Shown here: piece by piece, positions 1-9,481 of the stretch
Numbering within the stretch: the stretch's first letter is position 1
How the letters are laid out: each line of letters opens with the position of its first letter
Assembly (NCBI RefSeq): GCF_900176165.1
Contig: NZ_FWWU01000010.1
Coordinates: forward strand, 229,063 to 293,062
DNA length: 64,000 bases
Origin: Deinococcus hopiensis KR-140
Lineage (GTDB): Bacteria; Deinococcota; Deinococci; Deinococcales; Deinococcaceae
Reading direction: 5' to 3'
Translations under genes and position numbers: made by a program
Notes under the pieces: model-generated
Database searches by the model: none
Seen by the model: only the letters and a program-made list of their open reading frames with translations
What the model was told of the DNA's origin: nothing

Positions 1-1203
1 GATACCGAGGGGCAGCAAAAGGCCCTGGAAATCCTCCGGCCCATCGCCGAGCAGTCCACCGATCCGCTCGTCTGGGGCTATGTCAGCCTGCGTTGGGCAC
101 GCCTTCACGTGCACCGCGGCGCCTATCTGCCTGTGCTGCAGGAAACCGCGCAGGTTCTGGAACGGTTGCAGGCTCTGCCGGAGAGTTCGGACGTGACGGC
201 CCTGATCGTTGAATTTCTGGCCATCCGAACGGATATCCTCTGGCGACTTCGGCGTCTGGAGGAAGCCGAGAGCGACTTGAAACAGGCTCTGGCGCTGGGA
301 AGAGGGCGGCTACCCGTTCCGCTGCTCACCACCCTGCTGACCTCCTGGACCTACCTCCTGATGGAGCAGGGAGACGTGGAGGCGGCGCTGGTCAAATGCG
401 CTGAGGTGGAAGTGCTGGCCAGACAACAGGGTCAGCAGCGGCGGCACGCCATTACCCTGAATCTACGGGCAAGACTCCTCATGCTGCAGGGGCAGGTGCA
501 GCAGGCCACGCAGGCCCTGGAAGAGGCCCTGGCGATCACCCGCCTGCTGAGGCACGCCGATCTGCAAAAAGCGTTTCTCCTCAACTTAAGCCAGCTCTAT
601 CCCCGGCTGGGGAAGTTGACCGAAGCGGAGGCCGCCGCCGAAGAACTCCGGCCCCTTCTCGGACCGCAACCGTCTGCGCGGGACGAGGCCAACCTTCAGG
701 AGCGGCTCGCCAAAGTGTATTGGGCGAAAGGCGACCCTACCGCCGCCACCGCTGCCCTGCACCGCGCAATCGCGGCTTTCGACCGCACCGACGAACGGGG
801 CAACCAGGCCAAAATGCGGCTGCTGCTGGCCCGCTACCTGTCTCAACAAGGGCAGCGAAATCAGGCCCAACGGTACGTGGACGAGGCACGTCCCCTGGTC
901 GGACAGACGCCCGCTCAGCAGCTGTGGCTCGCCACCGAGGAGGCGCGCGCCTGCCTGCCGGCCCAACCTGCCGAGGCCCTCGCACGTCTGGAACCTCATC
1001 TTGCGTTGACTGCTCCTGCAGAAGACGCGCAGGAGACCGCGCAGTATGTACTGACCGAGGCCCACTTGGCCCTCGGCCAGTACGAACAGGCGCGGCAGTG
1101 CCTCGACCGGGTGCCGCAGCCGCCCTATTGGATGGCGGAGTATGCCGCCTTGCGGGACAAGGCCGCGCGCGATGAATATGAGCCCCATTCAACGGTGGGC
1201 TGA
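1..1203 (+). CDS. TPR-rich protein, 3' part (5' end outside window)
   Basis: The frame is open from the first base, so this is the C-terminal 400 residues of a longer protein; a GTG at 109 is internal and not a convincing start. The sequence is helix-rich and made of degenerate TPR pairs throughout (for example around residues 100-150, 175-215 and 315-350 of the visible part). TPR superhelices bind peptides or mediate assembly. In this kind of genome such an array often forms the C-terminal half of large SARP/BTAD or LuxR-type ATPase regulators, and the gene at 35425 is a complete example of that design, but no regulator domain is visible here. It is followed by MITE-A after 187 bases. Confidence 0.75.
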   Translation, partial: DTEGQQKALEILRPIAEQSTDPLVWGYVSLRWARLHVHRGAYLPVLQETAQVLERLQALPESSDVTALIVEFLAIRTDILWRLRRLEEAESDLKQALALGRGRLPVPLLTTLLTSWTYLLMEQGDVEAALVKCAEVEVLARQQGQQRRHAITLNLRARLLMLQGQVQQATQALEEALAITRLLRHADLQKAFLLNLSQLYPRLGKLTEAEAAAEELRPLLGPQPSARDEANLQERLAKVYWAKGDPTAATAALHRAIAAFDRTDERGNQAKMRLLLARYLSQQGQRNQAQRYVDEARPLVGQTPAQQLWLATEEARACLPAQPAEALARLEPHLALTAPAEDAQETAQYVLTEAHLALGQYEQARQCLDRVPQPPYWMAEYAALRDKAARDEYEPHSTVG

Positions 1204-1390
1204 ATACTGGTACTCGGTTGGGTCTGAAAGTGCTGGCGAAGAACACGGTGGATTCCCACTCTTTGCGTACCGCGCTGACCCCAGAAACACGGGCGCCATC
1301 CATCAGGTTCCCGCCAGTCAACGGAGTACCAATACTTGGAAGACCTGTTGCGCCGCAGTGGGCCAAAGTCGCCAAAGGGTTCTGGGAACC

Positions 1391-1521
1391 TGGAGTGTGG
1401 GTCAAAAAGAATGCCTCTTTTTGACCGAGCAGGGCAAGCGAACTTGATTGAGCAGAGGGAAGAAGGGCGCCGTGAGGGGCGCCCTTCCGCGCGCGGCTCC
1501 CCATTCAGACAAATGCCTTAG
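1391..1521 (-). repeat. MITE-A copy 1
   Basis: A 131 bp reverse-orientation copy of a family found five times here (also 18435, 26580, 39305, 56832). Family ends read TAGAGCAT(T/G)TGTC and its inverse; this copy ends with the degenerate CAGACAAATGCCTTA. The core keeps the GGCGCCGTGAGGGG-type segment shared by all copies. No coding capacity. Confidence 0.8.
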
Positions 1522-1596
1522 GTGCGTCTGAAAAGCGTGCTGTCGCGGGTTTTACCGGAACATGAAATGGAGGAATGATCGGGCGGTGGCGCGCGC

Positions 1597-1806
1597 AGAA
1601 CGTGGGCGTCACCGCCCCAGGCGACCTCGCGGATGCCAGGTGGAATGTCCGCGGGCCGCTGCCCCCTCCTGAATCTCTTGTGGGTCGTCCCCGCATGTGG
1701 TCGTTGCGAAAAGTTCAGGACGGCGTCTTCTCTGTCCTCCGCGCAGGCCGTCGCCTGGCGGGGTACGGCCTCGCGATCTTCCTGCCGGGCAGACGATCTG
1801 CCACGT
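1597..1806 (+). repeat. Repeat C copy 1
   Basis: About 210 bp clearly similar to 62957-63150. Shared blocks include the strings around GGGCCGCTGCCCCTCCTGAA (1660) and TCTTGTGGGTCG (1675), and a later GATCTGCC stretch. It has no convincing reading frame. In both places a MITE-B copy follows, directly here and after ~100 bp in the other copy. Confidence 0.7.
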
Positions 1807-1960
1807 CCCTACGGTTTTCGGATCATCCGTTCCATCCCCTCTGCTGCGCAGCTTTGCAAGTCCGTTCCGGTGATTTCGCGCCTCTCCGCCACCGTTTTTC
1901 CTGCTCGCTCTGCTCGGGTTCATCCGTTATTTCATCATGGATGAACCCGGATCCTTATCA
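1807..1960 (-). repeat. MITE-B copy 1
   Basis: One of ten copies of a ~100-165 bp element with ends related to TGATACGGATTCCGG. It holds a strong internal hairpin (GGGTTCATCC ... GGATGAACCC at 1917-1950) and the conserved block CCACCGTTTTTCCTGCTCGC. It is non-coding and resembles the small non-coding repeats described in Deinococcus genomes. The stretch 1961-2276 that follows has no recognisable gene. Confidence 0.75.
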
Positions 1961-2276
1961 GCTTGAAACTCAAATTCCTCCACGTCCTGCGGTGAAGAAC
2001 GGCGTTACCCCGTCCTGCAGGCGCGTGCTCTCTCCGCCATTCCCAACGCGGCTCCACGCATATATGGGCGCCATGGATCTTTCTGCAGCGTGCGTCACCT
2101 GGGTCCTTCTTCCACCGCCCACGACAGGGATCTGCGCCGTGGTCGGTCTGAACATTGCAGAACGGGTTGCATCAGCTTATGCCGGTGTATGCGGCCCCGC
2201 GGGGGAAAAGGCCGCGAGGATGGGGGAGAGGGGGCGGGGCGGACGTTTGCGGCGCAGGGCGGCCCGGGGTCCCCCG

Positions 2277-2561
2277 TTAATCGGGCTGAACCTGTACACC
2301 GCGCCAAAACGCGACGCGTCCACGAATTTCACGTGCAGCCTCTTTCGGCTCCGGGTAATACCAAGCTGCGTCCTGGTTTTCCCGTTGATCCACCACCAGC
2401 GTGTAATACCTTGCCGTGCCTTTCCACGGGCAGACACTCTGTGTGTCACTCTCCCGCAGGTACGCGTTCCGGAGGGCGTCTCGCGGAAAATACGCGTTTC
2501 CCTCCACAGTGACGATATCGTTACTCTCCGCAATCGTGACGCCATTCCATACTGCGCGCAT
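2277..2561 (-). CDS. DUF427 domain protein
   Basis: This 94-residue protein matches the DUF427 family over its whole length. It starts with the typical WNGVTIAES strand, then has VEGNAYFPRDALR, the signature VCPWKGTARYYTLVVD and the closing DAAWYYPEP ... AFWRGVQV. Such proteins are small cytosolic single-domain beta proteins of unknown biochemical role. The length is normal and the gene looks intact. It stands alone between repeats, with no operon partner, and its codon use is that of a normal GC-rich gene. Start is the ATG at 2561. A moonlighting or stress role would be a guess. Confidence 0.88.
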   Translation of the reverse strand: MRAVWNGVTIAESNDIVTVEGNAYFPRDALRNAYLRESDTQSVCPWKGTARYYTLVVDQRENQDAAWYYPEPKEAAREIRGRVAFWRGVQVQPD

Positions 2562-2870
2562 CCTGTGCCTCCTTTATGTCCCTGCGCCACTGCCTTCGCC
2601 TTGGCTTGTACCTGGAATCGTACCCGGAACCCTGGGCGGCAAGGGCACGGGGAAGGGGGGCAGGGTGGGCCAGACCAGGGTGGGGGTAGGGAGAGGATGC
2701 AGGGTACCTGGCCACCCAGGCCGCCAGCGGGCCGCACCTCCTCACCCAGCCGTCCGGAGCCGCGCGTTGTTCAGGGCGCGGCCACCCAGGCCCCTCTTGC
2801 CCAGAACAGCGCGAGAAATCACGACCGACAAGGCAGAAGCAGGCCAACGCCAGGACCTGCGCTCAAGGCA

Positions 2871-2970
2871 TGATGAGGATTGCGGTTCGTCCATGATTTC
2901 ATCACGGCTTGACCCAAGCGGAGCGAGCAGGAAAAACGGTGATGAAACGGGTTATCTGGAATCCGTATGA
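2871..2970 (+). repeat. MITE-B copy 2 (short)
   Basis: A 100 bp copy with recognisable ends, TGATGAGGATTGCGG at the left and the inverse of TCATACGGATTCC at the right. It keeps the ATTTCATCACGG and GCAGGAAAAACGGTGA blocks but lacks the last third of longer copies. The stretch 2562-3223 holds nothing else I can support. Confidence 0.7.
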
Positions 2971-3223
2971 CACCCAAGAGAACCGGACGGGCTGAAGCAC
3001 CCAGCGAAAGCCGGGCTGACGTTGCTGCGGCGCGTGGCGCTGGGTCTGGGTCTCCCCGCAGATGTCGTGCGACTCCTCCAGCGCTGTCCGCTCGCGGTCG
3101 TGCGCCGGACGCCCCACGGCCGGCTCGACCGATTGAGAGAGCGTCGGTGAAAGTACTGCGGGCGAGGGGCTTCCGGACGCCGAGTCGGGCTTCCTTCCGG
3201 CCCCGCTCCATTTTCCGCAGGTT

Positions 3224-3721
3224 TTACAGGCCGAGGACCGCTTTGAGGGCGTCGGTCGCGCACTTCTCGTCGATCAGACCGCTGGGCGCTCCGCCCACAC
3301 CGACGGCGCCCACCACCGCAGCGCCGATTCGGACGGGAACGCCACCTGCCAGCAGAAGGTAACCGGGGATGGCCGCCAGACCGGGGTTGTTCTGCAGCCC
3401 TTTGGCCATCTCGCTCGTCAGGTTGCGCCCACTGGCGCTGGTGAACGCCTTGCCGTAACTCGCTCCGACAGTGTGCGGTCCGGCATTTTCGGAGCGGGCC
3501 ACAGCCAGGGTCACGCCGGAACGGTCGACCACCGTGGCCGTGACGTGGTAGCCCGCGGCGGCGCACTGGGCCACCGCCTGCATCGCCAGTCTGTTCGCGG
3601 CGTCCAGGCTCAGCGCCGTGACCTGCACAGTCGGTGTGGTCGCCAGGTTGACGGGCGCGGGCGCCTGCTGGGCCGGGGCCGTGGAGGCTGTCAGGAGGGT
3701 TATCAGGGCGATGTTCTTCAC
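3224..3721 (-). CDS. Exported GlcG/HbpS-family protein
   Basis: A 165-residue protein of the GlcG/HbpS family (haem-degrading or haem-binding fold). A short signal peptide runs from the GTG start at 3721 (VKNIALITLLTASTAPAQQ). Earlier in-frame codons exist to 3757 but would put charged residues before the hydrophobic core. Family landmarks are VTATVVDRSGVTLAVARSENA, the GASYGKAFTSAS helix, GGVPVRIGAAVVGAVGVGG and the final EKCATDALKAVLG. It lies 66 bases downstream of the response regulator on the same strand and probably belongs to its operon. In Streptomyces the secreted HbpS binds haem and tunes the SenS/SenR two-component pair, so a similar accessory sensor role is a reasonable inference. 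The ligand cannot be read from sequence. Confidence 0.85.
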   Translation of the reverse strand: MKNIALITLLTASTAPAQQAPAPVNLATTPTVQVTALSLDAANRLAMQAVAQCAAAGYHVTATVVDRSGVTLAVARSENAGPHTVGASYGKAFTSASGRNLTSEMAKGLQNNPGLAAIPGYLLLAGGVPVRIGAAVVGAVGVGGAPSGLIDEKCATDALKAVLGL

Positions 3722-3787
3722 GCCGTCATGGTGCCAAGAGGAGGCCCGGGAAACCATTCGGACATTTCCGGAAGGAGGTCCGTATTT

Positions 3788-4423
3788 TTACGGATCGCTC
3801 CCGCCCTGCCCCTCCACCACGTTCAGGTAGACCCGCATCAGTTCCGCCAGCGAGTGCACCTCCAGTTTCTCGAAGAGGCTGGCGCGGTGGGTTTCGACGG
3901 TGCGGGCGCTGATGCCCAGCACCTTGGCGCTCTGCTTGCTCGTCTGCCCGTCCATCACGCCCGCCAGGACCTCACGTTCCCGCTCGGTCAGTCGGGCGAG
4001 GCGAGACCGCGCCTCGGCACTGCTCTCGGCCCGCTCGCGCTGCCACAGGTGTTGACGGATGGCGCGCTGGACGGCTTCGAGCAGCGCCGTTTCGTCGATG
4101 GGTTTTTCCAGGAAATCCACCGCGCCCTGCTGAAAGGCGCGGCGGCACAGGTCCACGTTGCCGTGCCCCGTCATGATGATGATGGGCAGATCGACCCCCT
4201 GCGTCCGCAATTGCTCCTGAAGCTGGAGGCCGCTGACATGGGGCATGCGGATGTCGAGCAGCAAGCAGCCCACGTTCCCACCGTCCAGGCCGCCCTGCAG
4301 GGCAGAGCCATCGGGAAAAACCCTGACCTGCAGTCCCACGGTTCCGAGCAAAAATGCTAGGGCGTCACGCACGGCCGCGTCATCATCGACGAGGTAGACC
4401 GTGGGTTCAGGCGACGGAGTCAT
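3788..4423 (-). CDS. FixJ-type response regulator
   Basis: 211 residues with receiver plus LuxR-type HTH. The acidic pair is in LVDDDAA (13-15), the phospho-acceptor is Asp57 in LLLDIRMP, the switch Thr is in IIIMTGHG and the Lys in DFLEKPID. The HTH spans about 143-205 (LTEREREVLAGVMDG ... ISARTVETHRASLFEKL). This is the FixJ/TtrR layout, a DNA-binding activator driven by phosphorylation. Its start overlaps the kinase gene by 17 bases, so the two are translationally coupled and almost surely cognate. The exported GlcG-like gene follows on the same strand. Confidence 0.93.
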   Translation of the reverse strand: MTPSPEPTVYLVDDDAAVRDALAFLLGTVGLQVRVFPDGSALQGGLDGGNVGCLLLDIRMPHVSGLQLQEQLRTQGVDLPIIIMTGHGNVDLCRRAFQQGAVDFLEKPIDETALLEAVQRAIRQHLWQRERAESSAEARSRLARLTEREREVLAGVMDGQTSKQSAKVLGISARTVETHRASLFEKLEVHSLAELMRVYLNVVEGQGGSDP

Positions 4424-6221
4424 CCGGCGTCCATTGTGGCAGGGTCAGCGTAAAGCGTGCGCCGTGCGTGGGGCCGTTCTCGCCCACCAGGTCACCGCCG
4501 AGGCCCTGCGCCAGCGTCTGTGAGAGGCTCAGCCCCAGCCCCAGCCCATCGCGTTTGGCCGTGTGAAACGGCTGGAACAGATATGGCAATATCTCCCCGG
4601 ACAGGCCGTGACCGCTGTCTTGCACGGTGAGGATCCATCTTCCCGCTGCGGGCGTCAGTCCCAGGAAGAGGCGGGGTTCCGGGAGGCCCGCCATGGCCTC
4701 CAGGGCATTGCGAATGAGATTCAGGATGATCTGCTCGACCTGCACCGGGTCCGCCTCCACTAGGGCCGTGGCGGGAAACTGGGTCTCCACCGTGACGCCG
4801 AGCCGGTTCAGGTCAGCCTGGCACAGCGTCAGGATGTTTTGCGCGGCCTGCACGACATCGACCTTCACCCGCTGGGCGGGTGCCCGCCGCACCAGCGTCC
4901 TCAGGCGGGAAATGATTTCGGCGGCCCGCTGTGCCTGAAGCACCATGTTGTGCACCGACTGCCGCACAGGGGCAAGGTCAGGTTCCTCCTCACCGAGTAG
5001 CCGCATGCCCGCCTGACCGTAACTGACGATGGCGGTCAGCGGCTGGTTGAGCTCATGGGCAAGTCCGGCGCTCATCTCGCCGAGCGTGGACAGCCTGGAG
5101 ACGTGGGCGAGCAGCGCTTCGTGCTCGCGGATACGCCGCTCCCCGGCGTCGAGTTGCGCCAGCAGGCGCTGCTGCAACGGCCCGACTTCGCGCACAGTCA
5201 GCACGCGGCCCAGCAGTTGATCCCGCTCGCCCAGCAGTGGCGTGAGGCTCCCCCCGATCAGGACCCGCTCCAGACCGCGCTGCAGGGCCGTGCCGTCGGG
5301 CAGGGTCGGCCCCTCCTGCCCCTGCCAGAAGCGTGCCGTGTTCAGCGGCGCTTGCGCGAGGGTGGCCCGAAACCGCGCGACCTGCCGGACGTCCTCCCCG
5401 ACCCGCAGCCCGCTCAAAATGCGGTGCGCAGCAGGGTTGGCCTGCATCACGGTTCCCTGCGGATCAAGCACCACGATGCCGTCCGTACTCGCCTGCACGA
5501 TGCCCTGCGCCCGGCGGCGTTCATCGAGCAGCGCCTGCTCGGCCCGCCTGCGGGCGGTCAGACCCCGTGCCAGCGTCCAGGCGCCCAGGGCTGTGAACGC
5601 CCACCAGGTCAGGAAGGTGGTCCACGGCCACACGTTCCACGAATACTCGCGCTGGAACAGGATGGGGAAGGGTTCCAAAGGCGTGCCGAGCTGCTTTTCT
5701 ACCAGGAAGGTCAGCGCCGCTGGACGGCCCCCCCCCTCACGCTGCGCCAGGACGCTCCTGCTCTCCGGACGGTAGATCCGGACGGTCATCGGCTCAGGGG
5801 GCAGGTCCGCACCGGGAAGCAGCGCCCGGGCCTCCACCCAGACCCGGATGCGGCCGCGCTCCAGGGCGTAGCGCGTCCCCGTTCCAGCAGGCCACCGGAC
5901 CCTGGAACTCCCACCCGGTGTAAACGGCAGAACGGGCAGAGTACCGGGCAGAGGCGTCAGCGCCTCACAGCCTGCGGACGTGCACTGCTCCACCGCGGTG
6001 ATCTGTGGGTAAGGGCGAATCAGCGCTTTTACGTACCCCCCCAGGGTCCGCCGCTCCACCCCTTGCGCCGCAAGGGACTCCACGGCGTTGAGCACGGTTT
6101 CCTGCTGCTCCATTCGCTGCGAGAGCACCCGGTGCAGGACGCGGGCGTCGAGGTCAAACGATTCCCGCAGCTCCGCCCGCCTGTCTTCCAGCAGTGCCCA
6201 GGAGCCCAGTCCGGCCACCAC
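4407..6221 (-). CDS. PAS sensor histidine kinase (FixL/DctB-like)
   Basis: About 604 residues: a membrane segment at the very N-terminus, an extracytoplasmic region of ~180 residues, a second membrane helix near 190-215 (TFLTWWAFTALGAWTLARG), a PAS domain (IVVLDPQGTVMQANPAAHR), the phospho-acceptor His near 390 (LAHELNQPLTAIVSYG) and an ATPase domain with NLIRNALEAM, DSGHGL and GLGLSLSQTL. It should autophosphorylate and pass the phosphate to the overlapping FixJ-type regulator. The first in-frame GTG (6221) falls inside the first membrane helix. The frame stays open upstream (PFRPLWKWTLPLWLVVAG) without an ATG or GTG, so the true start is unclear or the 5' end is altered. The signal may be relayed by the exported GlcG-like protein. 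Confidence 0.92.
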   Translation of the reverse strand: MVAGLGSWALLEDRRAELRESFDLDARVLHRVLSQRMEQQETVLNAVESLAAQGVERRTLGGYVKALIRPYPQITAVEQCTSAGCEALTPLPGTLPVLPFTPGGSSRVRWPAGTGTRYALERGRIRVWVEARALLPGADLPPEPMTVRIYRPESRSVLAQREGGGRPAALTFLVEKQLGTPLEPFPILFQREYSWNVWPWTTFLTWWAFTALGAWTLARGLTARRRAEQALLDERRRAQGIVQASTDGIVVLDPQGTVMQANPAAHRILSGLRVGEDVRQVARFRATLAQAPLNTARFWQGQEGPTLPDGTALQRGLERVLIGGSLTPLLGERDQLLGRVLTVREVGPLQQRLLAQLDAGERRIREHEALLAHVSRLSTLGEMSAGLAHELNQPLTAIVSYGQAGMRLLGEEEPDLAPVRQSVHNMVLQAQRAAEIISRLRTLVRRAPAQRVKVDVVQAAQNILTLCQADLNRLGVTVETQFPATALVEADPVQVEQIILNLIRNALEAMAGLPEPRLFLGLTPAAGRWILTVQDSGHGLSGEILPYLFQPFHTAKRDGLGLGLSLSQTLAQGLGGDLVGENGPTHGARFTLTLPQWTPDDSVA

Positions 6222-6239
6222 CAGCCACAGGGGCAGCGT

Positions 6240-6635
6240 CCACTTCCAGAGGGGGCGAAAAGGAGAGACCAGGGGAACACCCCTCGTGGCACCTGTTCTT
6301 TTCCTGCTGAAGATGGACCCTTGCTCCCTGAAGCCACTCAGTCTGAACCTCTGGGGAGCTTCCTACCCTTTTGCACGTTCTGCACAGGAGGCTTGCCCGC
6401 ACTCCCACGGCGAAGAGGAAGGCCAGTTCCGCACGTCCTTTGGGTCCAGGTCCCCACAAGCTGCATTGTAAATGTCCCTGGGAGCAGGGCGTGTAGAACG
6501 GCTCCCCAATTCATCCTTTCACCTCCGCCTGGGGAACCCCTCGGTTCGGCTTCAGGGAGACGCAGGCGCCGCGTCACCACAGGCTCCACATGACGCCAAG
6601 GCGCTGGGGGTGAAGGGCATCGACTCCACCGACTT
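6240..6635. other. Gene-free stretch upstream of the kinase operon
   Basis: No reading frame here has a protein-like sequence. It presumably carries the promoter of the kinase operon, but I cannot point to boxes with confidence. Confidence 0.5.
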
Positions 6636-6692
6636 GCACGTCCGCTCGGGTGAAGCGGTTATTTCACAAGGGATCTACCGGAATCATCATGC
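6636..6692 (-). repeat. MITE-B fragment
   Basis: About 57 bp matching one end of MITE-B: GCACGTCCGCTCGGGTGAA, then GGTTATTTCACAAGGGAT and an end like CCGGAATCATCA. The rest of the element is missing. Confidence 0.55.
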
Positions 6693-6770
6693 CTTCCCTT
6701 ACGCGGGAGGAGGGCGGCCAGGGTGCGCCATAAGGCCAGGAAGGGAGGCAAAAGGAGATTCTGGAGTGGA

Positions 6771-7275
<505 letters not shown>

Positions 7276-7296
7276 CGATCTGGGTCTTACGGCAGA

Positions 7297-8098
7297 TTAC
7301 TGTGCTGGGAGGGACCGGAAGAAGGCCTTGACGGCTCGCGCAACCTGCTCGGGCATATCGTATGGCAGACCGTGGCCAACGTCGGGATACCCTCATAGCG
7401 CGGACCCCGATCGAGGGTCTGGAGTTCCTGGGCCTGATTCAGAGTGACGGTGCCTGAACTTCCCAAAATCAAGAGGATGGGAACGCGAACGCTCTGGATG
7501 AGTTCGCGGTATTCGGGGTTGAGAGGGGCGAGTACTTCAAAGGCCTGCATGCGTGTCTGAAGCCCCGCTTCAACGAGGCGCTCACTCACCTCGGTCGAAC
7601 GGGATGGACGCCTACGCTTCGCCTGCGCGGCCAGTTCGCTCTTGTCCAAGTTCAGCGCGTGACGATGCTGCTCAGCCACGTCACTCCCGTAGACTTTCGC
7701 GTTGCCGCTCGGAACTGATGCACGTCGGGTCGACCAATACGGCGCCTTGAAGATCCGCGTCAGGGCGGCCGTCATGCCGCCCATGAAATGGCCGAGAAGG
7801 ACTGGACGCGTCAGCTTCAGGGCACCGATGAGGCCGAGAACGTCATTGGCGTGGTCCGGGTACAGGTATCCGTGTGTTGAAGCGCTTGATCTTCCGTGCC
7901 CTCTCGCTTCGGGCATGAGCACGGTGTACTCGTCTTCAAGAACGCGCGCCAGGGGTGCCCAGCACGCGCCGCTGCCCATCAAGACGTGCAGGGCGATGAC
8001 CGGGGGGTGCTGTGGCCCGCCGTTTGGTAATGGATGATGTCGTTCGCGGTGCGCGTACCGCTGGTCGAGGTGGTCGGTGGGTTGCGCTGCTGGGACAT
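7297..8098 (-). pseudogene. Alpha/beta hydrolase pseudogene
   Basis: The original start is clear: ATG at 8098 behind AAAGGAGG, giving MSQQRNPPTTSTSG. Frame is lost near 7990 (run of C), again near 7745, and once more near 7400; the original end in another frame reads KAFFRSLPAQ with TAA at 7297. Between these it reads as a ~265-residue alpha/beta hydrolase: oxyanion loop LMGSGACWAPLARVLEDEY, DARGHGRS-like segment, nucleophile elbow and C-terminal GH motif (DVGHGLPYDMP in the shifted frame). The nucleophile Ser of GHSMGG is also changed to Phe (GHFMGG). Three frameshifts plus loss of the catalytic residue make it a dead gene. Confidence 0.85.
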
Positions 8099-8192
8099 TC
8101 GCGACTCCTCCTTTGCCGTCAGTCAGCAGTTGTGGCGACCTCGTCGACGAGCAGGACAGCGTTGGAGGGCGGGCCGCTTCATCTTCGCACAC

Positions 8193-8352
8193 CTCGTCGG
8201 GATTGGGCTTCATCCGTGATGACATCACGGGCCGACCCGGGCGGACGTGCAAGGCTGCGCCGCAGAGGAGGCAGGAAAAGCGGTGACGCAGAGGCGTGGA
8301 ATCACCGAAGCGGAGCAGGGGGGACGGAACGGATGAGCCGCAGACCGTATCA
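8193..8352 (+). repeat. MITE-B copy 3
   Basis: A ~160 bp copy with hairpin arms around TTCATCCGTGATGACATCACGG, the GGACGTGCAAGGCTGCGCCGC block and the AAGCGGTGACGCAGAGGCGTGG block. Its right end CCGTATCA contributes the TGA stop codon (8350-8352, complement) of the OsmC gene. Confidence 0.8.
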
Positions 8353-8745
8353 CACCACACGAAAGGTCAGATTGACCGCTGAACGTAGGGTATTGGACGA
8401 GATGCACGCCCTATCCGCGATCACCACGAGCTTCTCCAGCAATTCTCGGTCCTCTGTCTGGGCTTTTACGGCCACTTCGATGTCGCTGAAGTGGGCAGGG
8501 GTACCGGCCAGCGTGCCGGTGACATCCAGCCGTACATCACGGATGCTGGCGTCCCTCGCCTTGACTGCAGCCAGAAGGTTGCTCATAAAGCATCCCCCGA
8601 GGGCAACGAGCAGGTACTCGCCTCCCATCATGCCCTGGTCCTCGCCGCCCTTTTCTAAGGGACGGTCGACCAGCACCTGATGTGTCCGGGCCTGGGCCTG
8701 TGAGGCGGTGGCGCTGACCTGCTGGACGGCAACCTGGATATTCAT
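8350..8745 (-). CDS. OsmC-family protein
   Basis: 131 residues from the ATG at 8745 (MNIQVAVQQ). Codons further upstream give a non-homologous leader. The OsmC fold is recognisable: GEYLLVALGGCFMSNLLAAVKAR carries the first conserved Cys and DRACISSNTLRSAV the second. In this superfamily the two Cys reduce organic hydroperoxides, with dithiol electron donors. The protein is cytosolic and normally acts as a dimer. The first residues of the family's N-terminal strand look short, so it resembles the compact YhfA-like branch. Its stop codon is formed by the terminal TGA of MITE-B copy 3, so the native 3' end may have been replaced by a few residues. Confidence 0.88.
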   Translation of the reverse strand: MNIQVAVQQVSATASQAQARTHQVLVDRPLEKGGEDQGMMGGEYLLVALGGCFMSNLLAAVKARDASIRDVRLDVTGTLAGTPAHFSDIEVAVKAQTEDRELLEKLVVIADRACISSNTLRSAVNLTFRVV

Positions 8746-9010
8746 GTCGGCACTATGGCAGTTATGGGGAATCACCAACATTTGGCACGCACACATTGGG
8801 CGCGAACACAGCAAGGGCAGTGGCAAACGCCTTACTTCTCCTCCGGTGCTGACGCAAAGGGAATCAGAGACCTCCGGTGACTGAACGGCCCTTCCTCTAT
8901 ACCTGTATTTCCCGTAAGTGACCACTTACAGGCATAGGATCTGATCGCCGTAGTGACATGGGTTATGTTTGGGGCCAGGAATGCGTGGATTCAACAACGA
9001 CCGTGCTGAT

Positions 9011-9481
9011 ATGCCTAAAACCCCCAGGAAAAGCCGCTGGCGAAGAGGGCTGGCCATCGTCGTCATGACTGCCGGCTCGCTGTATGGTTTCTTGTGGTGG
9101 CTGTCCGAATTCCCTCCTGCAGAACCCATCTTTTCTTTCCTCGAAGGTTCGAACCAGAGGCTGCGCCGGGAGTGCGAGGCGGAAGTCAGGCGTCAGCTCA
9201 ACGGTCCACAGAACATCCGGTTTGTGAATGCCTGGACGGCAGAAAAGCAGATCGCCATTCCCAGTCGCTACCGGATGATGGTTTCGCTGAGGTCCTGGCA
9301 CTCTGAAGTCACTGTCATCACAGGCCAGGGGCGGCGCAAACGTTTCGAATTCCTCTGCCTCGACCGCTTACACCCGAAGCAGGTTGATATCTGGGAACTC
9401 AACTCGGACAATACGCGCGTACAAGAGTCTGTCAAGCATTTTCCAGAACGGTATTCTTCTGGCCGCACTTCATATTCATGA
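9011..9481 (+). CDS. Membrane-anchored protein of unknown function
   Basis: About 157 residues from the ATG at 9011 (MPKTPRKSRWRRG); a start at 8969 is also open. A basic N-terminus precedes one membrane helix (GLAIVVMTAGSLYGFLWWL), followed by ~120 residues of soluble, charged sequence with a possible beta core (YRMMVSLRSWHSEVTVITG). The topology suggests a signal-anchor with the domain outside. I recognise no family. Codon use is less GC-biased than in neighbours but protein-like. It is transcribed divergently from the OsmC gene. Confidence 0.6.
   Translation: MPKTPRKSRWRRGLAIVVMTAGSLYGFLWWLSEFPPAEPIFSFLEGSNQRLRRECEAEVRRQLNGPQNIRFVNAWTAEKQIAIPSRYRMMVSLRSWHSEVTVITGQGRRKRFEFLCLDRLHPKQVDIWELNSDNTRVQESVKHFPERYSSGRTSYS

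Noticed and set aside
1575..2873. Plus-strand open frame of 432 codons
   Set aside because: Covers repeats C and B and is antisense to the DUF427 gene; no domain.
5055..6593. Plus-strand open frame of 512 codons
   Set aside because: Antisense to the PAS sensor kinase; composition is that of a shadow frame (excess Arg, Pro, His).
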